A stretch of 64,000 nucleotides of DNA from Candidatus Phaeomarinobacter ectocarpi (GTDB lineage: Bacteria; Pseudomonadota; Alphaproteobacteria; CGMCC-115125). Of this stretch, positions 56,504-64,000 are shown piece after piece. Numbering within the stretch: the stretch's first letter is position 1; each line of letters starts with the position of its first letter. Both the position numbers and the translations under genes were made by a program. The notes below the pieces were generated by a model. The model had not been told where the DNA came from, searched no databases, and worked only from the letters and a program-made list of their open reading frames with translations. Location: contig NZ_HG966617.1 of the NCBI RefSeq assembly GCF_000689395.1, forward strand, positions 1,604,027-1,668,026, in the 5' to 3' direction.

Positions 56504-57850
56504 ATGACCGCATCATCCATCGCACCTGCCCGTCCCCATTGGTCTTCCAGGCTCATGTTTGTGTTCGCTGCGTCCGGCTCAGCTGTCGGCCTCGGCAATA
56601 TCTGGAAGTTCCCCTATATCGTAGGGGAAAACGGAGGTGGCGCGTTCGTCCTGCTCTATCTGGCATGCCTCATTGGTTTGGGCGCACCGCTGCTGATTGG
56701 TGAGGTTTTCGTCGGCCGCAAGGGCGGAGAGTTTCCCGCCAGCGCGTTCCTGCGGGTCGCCAGGGAAAAAGCGATGTCACGGCTCTGGGGTGGGCTGGGT
56801 GCCCTTGGCGCCATCATTGCCTTGATGATTCTTGCGTTTTACAGCGTGGTGTCAGGCTGGGTCGGCATTTACACCGTGGACTTTGCACAGGCCGTGCTGG
56901 GCGGTGATGCAGCCCGCAGCGGCGCTGATGCCTTCTCCGCGATGTTGGCAGACCCCACCCTTCAGCTCAGCGCTGTCACGGCCATCGTCGTCACAGCCGG
57001 GCTTGTCATCTACTACGACGTGACCGGCGGCATTCAGTCCGTGATGCGCTATGTGGCACCGCTGTTCGTTGTTTTGCTGGTTGCGATGCTGGTGATGGTG
57101 GCGGCGACCACAGGCAAGCTTGGCGAAGCTTTCACCTATATGTTCCAGCCCGACTTCTCAGCTCTGTCCGTGGACGCATTTGGAGAAGCGCTCGGCCACG
57201 CCTTTTTCACCTTGAGTGTGGGCATGTGCGGCATGCTCATCTACGGCGCGTATCTGGACGATGAAGCCAACATCCCGCGCCTTGGAATATCGGTCGCTCT
57301 GCTCGACACCGCCATTGCCATTGCCGCTGCCCTTATCATCTTCCCGATTGTATTTGCCTTCAATCTGGAATCAAACGGCGGGCCAGGTCTCCTCTTCATC
57401 GCCCTGCCACAAGGCTTCACCCTGCTGCCCAACGGCGACCTGTTTGGCCTTGGTTTTTTCACTGCCACATTGCTTGCGGCTTTCTCTTCGCTCATCGCCT
57501 TGATGATCATCGCCCGCCACTGGCTGGAAGAAACGCTCAATGTCAGCGGCAGCAGCGCCACCCTCATGGCAGCGGGCGCCACCTGGATTGGTGGCGCCGC
57601 CGTGACCCTGTCGATGACCGTGTGGGACAGCATTTCCATCCTTGGCCTGAGCCTGTTTGATTTCCTCGACCAGGCAACGTCGTCGTGGCTGCTGCCCATC
57701 AGCGGGTTGGGTATGGCCATTTTCGTGAGCCGGGCCATCGTGCCGGACATGCCGGAAGGCCCAGTGAAAATCTATCTGCGCGCCGGCCTGACATACATCG
57801 CCCCGTTGGGCATTGTTGTCTTGATCTGGTCAAAAGCCGTCGGCTTCTAG
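56504..57850 (+). CDS. Sodium-dependent neurotransmitter-type symporter (NSS/SLC6 family)
   Basis: NSS proteins import amino acids or related amines with Na+. The 448-residue protein has the LeuT-type helix 1, FAASGSAVGLGNIWKFPYIV, then ENGGGAFVLLYLACLIGLGA, and about eleven helices in all, typical of the shorter bacterial members. LSVGMCGMLIYGAYL is helix 6 with its unwound segment. The substrate is not visible. Its stop overlaps the end of the convergent DUF1801 gene by four bases. Confidence 0.93.
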   Translation: MTASSIAPARPHWSSRLMFVFAASGSAVGLGNIWKFPYIVGENGGGAFVLLYLACLIGLGAPLLIGEVFVGRKGGEFPASAFLRVAREKAMSRLWGGLGALGAIIALMILAFYSVVSGWVGIYTVDFAQAVLGGDAARSGADAFSAMLADPTLQLSAVTAIVVTAGLVIYYDVTGGIQSVMRYVAPLFVVLLVAMLVMVAATTGKLGEAFTYMFQPDFSALSVDAFGEALGHAFFTLSVGMCGMLIYGAYLDDEANIPRLGISVALLDTAIAIAAALIIFPIVFAFNLESNGGPGLLFIALPQGFTLLPNGDLFGLGFFTATLLAAFSSLIALMIIARHWLEETLNVSGSSATLMAAGATWIGGAAVTLSMTVWDSISILGLSLFDFLDQATSSWLLPISGLGMAIFVSRAIVPDMPEGPVKIYLRAGLTYIAPLGIVVLIWSKAVGF

Positions 57851-58266
57851 GCAGCTTTCGTGCGCTTGGCTTTGTGGTAGGTCAGCGCCATCTCGATGCA
57901 GTGCCGAAGCTCTGCCTCAGGCAACGGCCGTGAGACATCCAGCACAATCGCGCGGTTACCCTCAAAATTCAGCGTGTCAGAATAGAGCTCGCGGAACGTC
58001 TCCACCAGCGTCGTCTGACAATGAAAATAAAGGGCCACCCGCACAGGGTCTTTACTCACCGCATCCATGCGAACGGTGGTGCCAATTCTGGGCCCCTTGG
58101 GCAAAAAAGACGGCTGCCCCCATTTCAACGTTTCCACCAACTCACCGACATCGGCGTTGGATTTGGCAACCTCACGAACCAGCTTGCGCAACTTATTAAT
58201 GGTCGGCCGTAGCTTGGGCGGATATTCCGCCATCACGCTCTCAATTGAAATGTCCTGCTGGCCCAT
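57847..58266 (-). CDS. DUF1801 domain protein
   Basis: The 139-residue soluble protein has the DUF1801 (YdhG-like) pattern: YPPKLRPTINKLRKLVREVA, LVETLKWGQPSFLPKG, RVALYFHCQTTLVETFRELY and a C-terminal helix with LRHCIEMALTYHKAK. The biochemical role of the family is unknown. It is divergent from the dioxygenase gene. Confidence 0.82.
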   Translation of the reverse strand: MGQQDISIESVMAEYPPKLRPTINKLRKLVREVAKSNADVGELVETLKWGQPSFLPKGPRIGTTVRMDAVSKDPVRVALYFHCQTTLVETFRELYSDTLNFEGNRAIVLDVSRPLPEAELRHCIEMALTYHKAKRTKAA

Positions 58267-58340
58267 CTTGGCAGCCTATCCGATGACATCGGCGCAAGAA
58301 ACAGGCACACTTGCGGCAAATAAAAATGGAGGATATCGCC

Positions 58341-59189
58341 ATGCTGGACATCAAACCCACGGGACAGGCATGCGGAGCCTACGCAACCGGCGTGGACCTC
58401 ACCAAAGCCCTGGATGCCGATTGCATCGCTGAAATACGTGCAGCGTGGCTCGAGCATCACGTGTTGGTGTTTCCAGACCAACCCATGAGCGACGACGACC
58501 TGGAGCGCTTTACGCTCTACTTCGGCGACTTTGGCCATGACCCGTTTTTCGCACCCATTGATGGCCGCGAAAACATCGCCGCCATCGTGCGGCGCGCCGA
58601 CGAAACATCTCCCCTGTTTGCAGAGGGCTGGCACACCGATTGGAGCTTTCAGGACAAGCCACCCATCGCCACCTGCCTCATGGGCCTGACCATTCCACCC
58701 GAAGGTGGCGATACCTATTTTGCCAATCAGCACATGGCCTACGACCACCTGCCAGACGACCTCAAAGCCGAGATCGAGGGTGTCGTTGCCATCCATTCCG
58801 CAGAAGCGGCCTACGCTCCTGACGGTATGTATGGACAGGACAAAGAGGAGGAGTCCGATCGCAGCATGCGGATCATCAGTTCAGAGGAAGCACGCCTTAA
58901 AAACGAGCACCCCCTTGTCCGACCGCATACGGAAACAGGCCGCCCCGCTCTCTTCTCAACGATTGGGTACATCCAGGGCTTCAAGGGCATGAGCAAAGAG
59001 CAGAGCGATGATCTTCTTATGCGCCTTTACCAGCATCAAACGCAGGACAAGTTCGTGTACCGACACAAATGGAAACCCAACATGCTGGTTATGTGGGACA
59101 ACCGGTGTCTCCTGCATCGAGCCAGCGGCGGCTATGACGGCTACGACCGCCTCCTCCACCGGACAACTATTTCCGAGCGGGCAGCCTGA
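58341..59189 (+). CDS. TauD/TfdA-family 2-oxoglutarate/Fe(II) dioxygenase
   Basis: The 282-residue enzyme has the TauD fold: PTGQACGAYATGVDLTKALD at the start, LEHHVLVFPDQPMSDDDLER, the iron motif HxD in EGWHTDWSFQDKPP (H98, D100) and the distal histidine region LVMWDNRCLLHRASGGY. DRLLHRTTI holds the 2-oxoglutarate arginine. The substrate is unknown (taurine, alkylsulfate and carnitine-like compounds are possible). ATG 58341 has GGAGG eight bases upstream. cueR follows on the same strand after 51 bp but has its own function. Confidence 0.91.
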   Translation: MLDIKPTGQACGAYATGVDLTKALDADCIAEIRAAWLEHHVLVFPDQPMSDDDLERFTLYFGDFGHDPFFAPIDGRENIAAIVRRADETSPLFAEGWHTDWSFQDKPPIATCLMGLTIPPEGGDTYFANQHMAYDHLPDDLKAEIEGVVAIHSAEAAYAPDGMYGQDKEEESDRSMRIISSEEARLKNEHPLVRPHTETGRPALFSTIGYIQGFKGMSKEQSDDLLMRLYQHQTQDKFVYRHKWKPNMLVMWDNRCLLHRASGGYDGYDRLLHRTTISERAA

Positions 59190-59240
59190 CGAAGCGTATC
59201 CCTCCACGTCAGCAAAGCCATAAGGACACACTGCGGCATC

Positions 59241-59630
59241 ATGAATATCGGCGAAGCAGCAAAAGCATCTGGCGTGACTGCCAAGAACATCCGCTACTAC
59301 GAAAGCATCGGCCTTATTCCCGAAGCGGACAGGAGTGATGCGGGCTACCGTGTTTACGGTGATCAGGAAATTCATACCCTGCGCTTCATTCGCCGCGCCC
59401 GTGGTCTTGGTTTCTCCGTCAAGGAAGTGAGCAAACTCCTCACCCTGTGGCAGGACCGCGACCGGGCAAGCGCCGACGTCAAAGCGCTGGCAATGACCCA
59501 TGTGGAGGAACTGCGCGCAAAGAGCGCGGAGCTCGAGGCCATGGCCAATACGCTCCTGCATCTGGCCAAGAACTGCCGCGGCAACAACCGGCCGGATTGC
59601 CCGATCCTCGACGATCTGTCCAAAGCCTGA
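59241..59630 (+). CDS. cueR: Cu(I)-responsive MerR-family activator CueR
   Basis: CueR senses Cu(I) and activates copper-efflux genes by untwisting a long promoter spacer. The 129-residue protein has the MerR helix-turn-helix MNIGEAAKASGVTAKNIRYY, YRVYGDQEIHTLRFIRRARG and LGFSVKEVSKLL. The two copper-binding cysteines are in CRGNNRPDC (C112 and C120), exactly the CueR positions and spacing. Its likely operator lies at 59671-59701 before copA. Confidence 0.95.
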   Translation: MNIGEAAKASGVTAKNIRYYESIGLIPEADRSDAGYRVYGDQEIHTLRFIRRARGLGFSVKEVSKLLTLWQDRDRASADVKALAMTHVEELRAKSAELEAMANTLLHLAKNCRGNNRPDCPILDDLSKA

Positions 59631-59670
59631 GGCAAAAACCACCGGTTCTTCCGGCAGTCTCCAAATCCCC

Positions 59671-59701
59671 TTGACCTTCCCGTAACTGGAACGTCCACAG
59701 T
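59671..59701 (+). promoter_or_regulatory. CueR-type copA promoter with 19-bp spacer
   Basis: The -35 hexamer TTGACC (59671-59676) is followed by a 19-bp spacer and CACAGT as the -10 (59696-59701). The spacer holds the dyad ACCTTCC-CGTAACT-GGAACGT (59674-59694), one mismatch from perfect symmetry. This is the known architecture of CueR-controlled copper promoters. The copA start is 50 bp downstream. Confidence 0.85.
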
Positions 59702-59750
59702 GCCGGCTGAATCGGGCTAGTCCCGGCGCGCCTCAAGACCACGGGGAAAC

Positions 59751-62000
59751 ATGAACGAGACAACATCCGGCACGGCAACACCAACACCTGCAGATGACGC
59801 CCACGCAGATTGCTGTGGTTCAGCCGCAGCAAATCAGGACATTGCCCCGGGCCAGTACGACACTGTTCCCGCAGGATTCAGCGGAACGGTCTACACCTGC
59901 CCGATGCATCTGGATGTTCGGCAGCCGGGTCCGGGAACCTGCCCCCTGTGCGGCATGGCTCTGGAATCCGAAGGCATCCCCTCGCTCGAGGAAGACACAA
60001 CCGAACCGGATGACATGAGCCGGCGATTTTGGGTCAGCCTCATGTTCACCTTGCCCCTGTTCATTCTCGCTATGGGTGAGCTTATTCCCGGCAAGCCGTT
60101 TGACGGGATGTTCAGCGCGGCAACCGGACAGTGGATCCAGCTGGCACTTGCGACACCCGTCGTCATATGGGGCGGGTGGCCATTCTTCGTGCGCGGTATC
60201 CAATCCGTTCGCACCATGAACCTCAACATGTTCACACTGATCGCGCTGGGCGTTTCCGTCGCTTTCGCCTTCAGCCTGATTGCGACCTTGGTGCCTGATG
60301 CTTTCCCCATGGCCTTTCAGGCAGCGGATGGCAGCGTTGCCGTTTACTACGAAGCTGCTGCCGTCATCACCACGCTTGTTCTGCTCGGTCAGGTTCTTGA
60401 ACTTCGCGCCCGCAGTGCCACCTCCGGCGCCATCAAGGCGCTTCTGCAGCTGGAGCCGCCCAGCGCACGCCGCATCGCATCTGACGGCAGCGAGCAGGAT
60501 GTGCCCGTTGATGCTCTTGCAGCCGGCGACATGCTGAGGGTCAAACCCGGAGACAAGATTCCGGTAGACGGCACCATCCAAGAAGGTCGCAGCACCATCG
60601 ATGAATCCATGGTCACCGGTGAACCCCTGCCCGTTCAAAAGAGCAATGGGGCCACGGTCATTGGCGGGACGGTCAATCAAGCGGGTGGTTTCACCATGCA
60701 GGCCACACGCGTCGGCGAGGATACCCTCCTGTCGCAGATTGTCCGCATGGTGGCAGACGCCCAACGCAGCCGCGCACCGATCCAGCGCCTTGCGGACACA
60801 GTGGCCGCTTTGTTCGTACCCGCGGTCATTGCCGTCGCAATTTCATCATTTGTTGTCTGGTCCATCTGGGGACCTGACCCCGCCATGACCTACGGGTTGA
60901 TCAACGCGGTTGCCGTTTTGATCATCGCCTGCCCCTGTGCGCTTGGGCTGGCGACACCCATGTCCATCATGGTGGGCATGGGCAAAGGCGCTCAGAACGG
61001 CATCCTGATCAAGGACGCCGAAGCGCTGGAGACTCTGGAAAAAGTCGATACGGTCGTCTTCGACAAGACGGGAACCCTGACCCTCGGCCGGCCCGAACTT
61101 GTCAGCGTGCTGCCGTCGGGCCCCACTGCAGAACCCGACTTCCTGCAACTCGTCGCGTCGGTTGAACAGGCCAGCGAGCACCCCTTGGCCGCTTCGATTG
61201 TCCAGGGGGCGACCGCCAGAGACCTTCCATTGCGCAACGTCGCAGACTTCCAGTCCATCACAGGACAAGGCGTCACAGGCATGGTCGATGGTCGTCATGT
61301 CGCCATCGGCAACACGCAACTGATGGCCGACATGTTTGAGGTGGACCCGAAATGGATCTCAGACGCTGAGACCTACCGGCGTCAGGGTCAGACCGTGATG
61401 TTCGTGAGCATTGATCAAGAGCCTGCAGGCCTCATCGGCGTTGCCGATCCCATAAAGGCCACCACACCCGCAGCCCTGGCCTCCCTTCGGCGTGCCGGTC
61501 TGCGCCTCATCATGCTGACCGGCGACAGCGACGCGACGGCACAGAGCATCGCGCAACAGCTCGACATCGACGAGATCCATGCGGACGTCATGCCCGCGGA
61601 CAAACACAAGATCATCGAAAACCTTCAGCTTGCAGGCGCCACCGTCGCGATGGCGGGCGACGGGATCAATGACGCACCAGCCCTTGCCCAGGCAGACGTT
61701 GGCATTGCCATGGGAACGGGAACCGACGTGGCTATGGAGAGCGCGGGCGTTACCCTGGTATCGGGAGATCTCATCAACCTCGAAAAGGCTTTCACCCTGA
61801 GCCAGGCCACCATGGGCAATATCAGGCAGAACCTGTTTTTCGCATTCGCCTACAACGCGCTGGGTGTGCCCATTGCTGCTGGCATTCTCTATCCATGGTT
61901 TGGGCTGTTGCTCAGCCCGATGATCGCAGCCGGTGCCATGAGCCTCAGCTCCGTCTCCGTCATCGCCAATGCCCTTCGTCTGCGCAGCAAACATCTGTAG
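59751..62000 (+). CDS. copA: Copper-exporting P1B-type ATPase
   Basis: The enzyme pumps Cu(I) out of the cytoplasm using ATP. The 749-residue protein lacks the usual GMxCxxC domain. It has a His/Cys-rich start ([12 protein letters not shown]) and a heavy-metal-binding domain [20 protein letters not shown] (about residues 48-67). Then come the membrane helices, the actuator motif TGEPLP, the metal path [11 protein letters not shown] (C394, C396), the phosphorylation motif DKTGT (D438), and [16 protein letters not shown]. It is under a CueR-type promoter, next to cueR. Confidence 0.95.
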   Translation: MNETTSGTATPTPADDAHADCCGSAAANQDIAPGQYDTVPAGFSGTVYTCPMHLDVRQPGPGTCPLCGMALESEGIPSLEEDTTEPDDMSRRFWVSLMFTLPLFILAMGELIPGKPFDGMFSAATGQWIQLALATPVVIWGGWPFFVRGIQSVRTMNLNMFTLIALGVSVAFAFSLIATLVPDAFPMAFQAADGSVAVYYEAAAVITTLVLLGQVLELRARSATSGAIKALLQLEPPSARRIASDGSEQDVPVDALAAGDMLRVKPGDKIPVDGTIQEGRSTIDESMVTGEPLPVQKSNGATVIGGTVNQAGGFTMQATRVGEDTLLSQIVRMVADAQRSRAPIQRLADTVAALFVPAVIAVAISSFVVWSIWGPDPAMTYGLINAVAVLIIACPCALGLATPMSIMVGMGKGAQNGILIKDAEALETLEKVDTVVFDKTGTLTLGRPELVSVLPSGPTAEPDFLQLVASVEQASEHPLAASIVQGATARDLPLRNVADFQSITGQGVTGMVDGRHVAIGNTQLMADMFEVDPKWISDAETYRRQGQTVMFVSIDQEPAGLIGVADPIKATTPAALASLRRAGLRLIMLTGDSDATAQSIAQQLDIDEIHADVMPADKHKIIENLQLAGATVAMAGDGINDAPALAQADVGIAMGTGTDVAMESAGVTLVSGDLINLEKAFTLSQATMGNIRQNLFFAFAYNALGVPIAAGILYPWFGLLLSPMIAAGAMSLSSVSVIANALRLRSKHL

Positions 62001-62020
62001 CGATCACCTCTGCGCTCGGA

Positions 62021-62077
62021 CAAGCACAGCACAAAAGACCAGCACTTCATGTAAGGGGAATGGCGGAGAGGAAGGGA
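62021..62077 (-). repeat. att-like repeat, left copy, with 3' tail of a tRNA-Ser
   Basis: Bases 62021-62072 match 63949-64000 at 50 of 52 positions in direct orientation. The last part, TGGCGGAGAGGAAGGGA (62061-62077), is the reverse complement of a tRNA-Ser 3' end (CCTCTCC acceptor strand, G, CCA, plus part of the T-stem). Beyond 62077 the tRNA sequence stops, so this is a truncated copy. It begins 20 bp after the copA stop. Confidence 0.85.
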
Positions 62078-62311
62078 CCTTCCGTCAGCGCTCAAAAATC
62101 CTCTGAAACTAAGGCTTTTCTGACGCCTTGTGGTAATCAAATGTACCAGACCTTTGTACCAACAACCATGGAATTAAACGTGCTGCATTGGCTGCCCTCG
62201 ACATCGCACCAGCCCAAATGGGCAACACCATACCCGTGCTTTGCACGTCGCGAGAGCCAATCATCTTATCAACGCTCTTGCAGCGCGTGTGCCTTGAGTT
62301 TCAACACCGAC
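62078..62311. other. Gene-free start of the accessory patch
   Basis: With the neighbouring remnants this makes a 693-bp stretch without an intact gene (62001-62693). GTACCA occurs twice at about 62141-62162. A plus-strand frame from 62188 (AALDIAPAQMGNTIPVLCTS) has a faint protein look but no ribosome site and no family I know. I annotate nothing further here. Confidence 0.5.
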
Positions 62312-62470
62312 TTAAGAGTGTAACCGAGGATCGAACATCCCCCCGTCACGATGCGCCACCAACCGCTCTGACAGGGATGCCAGCTCTGCGCGGACCCGCA
62401 AGACATCCTCACGGGTAGTTGGTATGAAGCCGAACCGCTGTTCGACCTTTCGTGCCTCCGACTGGTGCTG
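62312..62470 (-). pseudogene. C-terminal ORF remnant of unknown origin
   Basis: The minus strand gives 52 codons, HQSEARKVEQRFGFIP and then TREDVLRVRAELASLSERLV, ending FDPRLHS and a stop at 62312. The composition and coiled-coil-like helix look like real protein. There is no start codon; a TGA directly upstream separates it from the IS6-type remnant in the same frame. I do not recognise the family. Confidence 0.45.
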
Positions 62471-62641
62471 TCAGTCTAAAGCGAACCCGTCTCCAGCTTC
62501 GTTAGTCGAGTATCCGCTAGGCCGCAACTCTTCTACATTTCCAACTGAAAGCGGGAAACGGAGGTACAGCATCACGGCCAACCGGATAATCTCAAATGAT
62601 GTCTCGAAGTAACGGAACGGATTCTGTGTTATCCACAAATG
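62471..62641 (-). mobile_element. IS6-family transposase N-terminal remnant
   Basis: The minus-strand frame reads LWITQNPFRYFETSFEIIRL, then AVMLYLRFPLSVGNVEEL, which is how IS6-family DDE transposases begin (NPFRYF, then MLYxRFPLSxRNVEDLL in related elements). Homology stops at about residue 38, where the sequence changes to RPSGYSTNEAGDGFALD and a stop. No DDE region or terminal inverted repeats are visible. It is a truncated relic close to the 3' end of the TetR gene. Confidence 0.72.
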
Positions 62642-62693
62642 CTAGGCTGTTTGCCGTACCCGCTCAAACACCCGTTCCGCCGAAAATCCCGCG

Positions 62694-63296
62694 TCAACTG
62701 CTCAGGGCATTCAGTAGCACATTCAGCATAGCTTCTTGTCGCGGTTGTCCAGTGACTTCGTCGTCCATGGGCTCGAAGTTGCCGCTCAATCGCAGTGAGA
62801 CATATCCGTGCGCCAGGGACCATAGCGCGATCGCCGCTGTATGATCATCAAATGCCCGGGTTGTTTTGGTGCTCTCTAGCACCTGCATCAGTTCATCGTA
62901 GATGCGATCCATCGCAGCCTGAAGTGAGGCGTCCGCAGCATTGGTCAGATCACGACGCCAAAGCATTGTATACCGATTTGGCTTTCTAAGCCCGTAGGTT
63001 ATGAGCGTGTCGGCAAAGACCGCAGCGCCCTCGCGAGCACAGCCTTCTTTTTCCGCAAGACGCTCGGAGATCTCTGAGCCCAACTCCTCAAAGAGTGCCG
63101 CACATACAGCAGTATGCAGAGCTTTCCGGTCCTTGAAGTGGTTCACGGGTGCGGCGTGGGACACGCCGGCTTTGCGCGCTACGGCACGAATTGTAATGGC
63201 TTCAGCCCCGGCACTATCCAGAAGGTCCAGCGCAGCTTGAAGCAAGGCAGCTTTGAGGTTGCCGTGATGAAATGTGTCGCGTTCTGGATCAGTCAT
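62694..63296 (-). CDS. TetR/AcrR family transcriptional regulator
   Basis: The 200-residue protein has an N-terminal TetR helix-turn-helix: HGNLKAALLQAALDLLDSAG, ITIRAVARKAGVSHAAPVNH and FKDRKALHTAV. A helical ligand/dimer domain follows, with YTMLWRRDLTNAADASLQAA and ALWSLAHGYVSLRLSG, resembling the TetR_C_13/WHG type. It is divergent from the membrane protein at 63406, with a perfect palindrome between them that is likely its operator. Confidence 0.9.
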   Translation of the reverse strand: MTDPERDTFHHGNLKAALLQAALDLLDSAGAEAITIRAVARKAGVSHAAPVNHFKDRKALHTAVCAALFEELGSEISERLAEKEGCAREGAAVFADTLITYGLRKPNRYTMLWRRDLTNAADASLQAAMDRIYDELMQVLESTKTTRAFDDHTAAIALWSLAHGYVSLRLSGNFEPMDDEVTGQPRQEAMLNVLLNALSS

Positions 63297-63340
63297 TAGC
63301 TCAGTTAGCGTCCCGGCAAACTGCTACACAATTGATGAAT

Positions 63341-63369
63341 ATTGACACTGTCAATTTATCCCCTAAAGT
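63341..63369 (+). promoter_or_regulatory. Palindromic operator overlapping a promoter between TetR gene and membrane-protein gene
   Basis: ATTGACA-C-TGTCAAT (63341-63355) is a perfect 7-1-7 inverted repeat. Its left arm contains the -35 hexamer TTGACA (63342-63347); after a 16-bp spacer TAAAGT (63364-63369) can serve as -10 for the gene at 63406. A TetR dimer on the palindrome would block that promoter. It lies 45 bp upstream of the regulator's own start codon. Confidence 0.8.
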
Positions 63370-63405
63370 CTGCTCAACAATGCAATATTAAAATGAGGCA
63401 TTAGA

Positions 63406-63822
63406 ATGCTATCAAAAACTGTCATTACGTTGAATGCTGCCGTGTTCATCTTGGTCGTACCCTACCTGGAGATCGGGCCAACCCACGTATTCAATCCAGA
63501 CTGGCCTGCTCATGCGCGCTTGCATGAGGTCTGGCAACTCATAACCAACGCATCATTGTCGATGCTCGCTGTGGGTCTTGCCTGGCAAAATCGCTTCGGA
63601 ATTGCCCCCGAGGTAATCTCGTTGGCAATCAGCGGATCCTTCGTAGCGGCATATCTTACCAAGGCGCTGTATGGAGGAAGTATGGCGCATTCCGACGGAA
63701 GCGAATTACAGCTAATGGGTGTCAATGCCGCTTTCGGCCTATTGCTCATCCTATCGGCAGCTCTGATTTTCCTTATCATTCAGCGCGGCGTCAGAAATCG
63801 TGGCCGGGCGCTGTCAGCCTAA
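63406..63822 (+). CDS. Small integral membrane protein, likely TetR-controlled
   Basis: The 138-residue protein has four hydrophobic segments (about residues 5-22, 42-60, 66-86 and 103-125). A histidine-containing loop lies between the first two (DWPAHARLHEVWQL). I recognise no named family; the size and topology recall DoxX/DUF4345-like small membrane proteins, which is only an impression. GAGG seven bases before the ATG is a good ribosome site. It is divergent from the TetR gene and lies between the att-like repeats. Base composition is lower in GC than the core genes around 60 kb. Confidence 0.75.
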   Translation: MLSKTVITLNAAVFILVVPYLEIGPTHVFNPDWPAHARLHEVWQLITNASLSMLAVGLAWQNRFGIAPEVISLAISGSFVAAYLTKALYGGSMAHSDGSELQLMGVNAAFGLLLILSAALIFLIIQRGVRNRGRALSA

Positions 63823-63859
63823 TGCAAACCCGCCTCAAGCATCGCCAGGATGAGACCCC

Positions 63860-63955
63860 CTAGGACGCGAGACGTTCGCACCACTCAAGAAGTGCGGCGT
63901 CGCGCTGGGTCTTGAATGCTTCGCGGCGGTTGATGTGGCTAACGCAGTCAAGCAC
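63860..63955 (-). pseudogene. Possible tyrosine-integrase C-terminal tail
   Basis: The minus-strand frame ending at 63860 reads VLDCVSHINRREAFKTQRDA, then ALLEWCERLAS and stop. This resembles the extreme C-terminus of DUF4102-type phage integrases (pattern NR-aromatic-basic-RxALxxW). The active-site Arg/His/Tyr region is absent: the similarity ends where the att-like repeat starts (63949). Too short for certainty. Confidence 0.4.
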
Positions 63956-64000
63956 AGCACAAAAGACCAGAAATTCATGTAAGGGGAATGGCGGAGAGGA
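63949..64000 (-). repeat. att-like repeat, right copy, running into a tRNA-Ser gene
   Basis: This 52-bp sequence repeats 62021-62072 with two mismatches. Its last 12 bases are the 3' end of a tRNA-Ser gene that continues past the window. The shared part includes 40 bp downstream of the tRNA. The two copies enclose 1.9 kb. Confidence 0.85.
63989..64000 (-). tRNA. tRNA-Ser, 3' end only (cut by window edge)
   Basis: Read on the minus strand the last bases are CCTCTCC-G-CCA: a seven-base acceptor strand that pairs with GGAGAGG, the usual 5' start of tRNA-Ser, then the discriminator base and encoded CCA. The anticodon lies outside the window. The identification rests on the acceptor sequence and is supported by the longer truncated copy at 62061-62077. 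Confidence 0.65.

Noticed and set aside
61889..62140. Minus-strand open frame over the copA end and left repeat
   Set aside because: It reads through tRNA-derived sequence and the copA coding region, so it is a chance frame.
62188..62418. Plus-strand open frame in the accessory patch
   Set aside because: Part of it looks protein-like, but it lacks a ribosome site and its end is antisense to a better minus-strand remnant.

Overview
The window is a stretch of alphaproteobacterial chromosome of roughly 60% GC. The signs are ALA-synthase haem synthesis (hemA), MucR, an LdtR-type MarR regulator, Bpt, the run rpoZ-rsh-pyrE-pdxJ-acpS-...-lepB-rnc-era-recO, and CtrA-like boxes. A member of Parvibaculales or a nearby Hyphomicrobiales-like order would fit, but the sequence alone does not settle the genus.

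Layout. 1-5.1 kb: cut-off ribD, nrdR and glyA, then mucR, a bidirectional terminator, a small conserved ORF and hemA. 5.4-9.8 kb: a glycerophosphodiesterase, an L,D-transpeptidase, a DUF1295 membrane protein, an LdtR-like regulator and a globin. 9.9-13.9 kb: a frameshifted fragment of a 3-hydroxyisobutyrate dehydrogenase paralogue, then the valine-degradation operon (acyl-CoA dehydrogenase, 3-hydroxyisobutyryl-CoA hydrolase, mmsB). 14.0-17.6 kb: palindromic repeat elements, a methyltransferase, hemB, a small GIY-YIG nuclease between two direct copies of an 88-bp double-hairpin element, and a second beta-hydroxyacid dehydrogenase. 17.7-25.8 kb: a penicillin-acylase-family hydrolase, MarR, flavin reductase, motA-motB, an RDD protein and an SLC13 permease. 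25.8-30.5 kb: bpt and a TakP-type TRAP transporter operon with an extra membrane-anchored protein. 30.5-43.7 kb, mostly minus strand: parC, recO, era, rnc, lepB, a GST, trhO, acpS, pdxJ, pyrE, rsh, rpoZ, folK. 43.8-52.7 kb: NYN protein, family-5-like uracil-DNA glycosylase, smpB, dapA, soluble lytic transglycosylase, an amino acid permease, two divergent SPOR proteins (one a D,D-carboxypeptidase homologue lacking its catalytic serine) and a BLUF photoreceptor. 52.8-62.0 kb: bestrophin and beta-carbonic anhydrase, an amidohydrolase with a Cys/His-rich leader, an NSS symporter, a TauD-like dioxygenase and the cueR-copA copper module. 62.0-64.0 kb: a decayed accessory patch.

Most of the window is core metabolism and cell-envelope biology. 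The accessory signal is in three places. The first is the GIY-YIG gene and its flanking palindromes, which together look like one small dispersed unit (15941-16431). The second is the rightmost 2 kb. It lies between two copies of a 52-bp sequence that includes the 3' end of a tRNA-Ser gene, and it holds an IS6-type transposase remnant, a possible integrase tail, a TetR regulator with a perfect 7-1-7 operator and a divergent small membrane protein. The third is the dehydrogenase fragment at 9.9-10.1 kb. Function calls rest on motifs and remembered family features; no database search was run.
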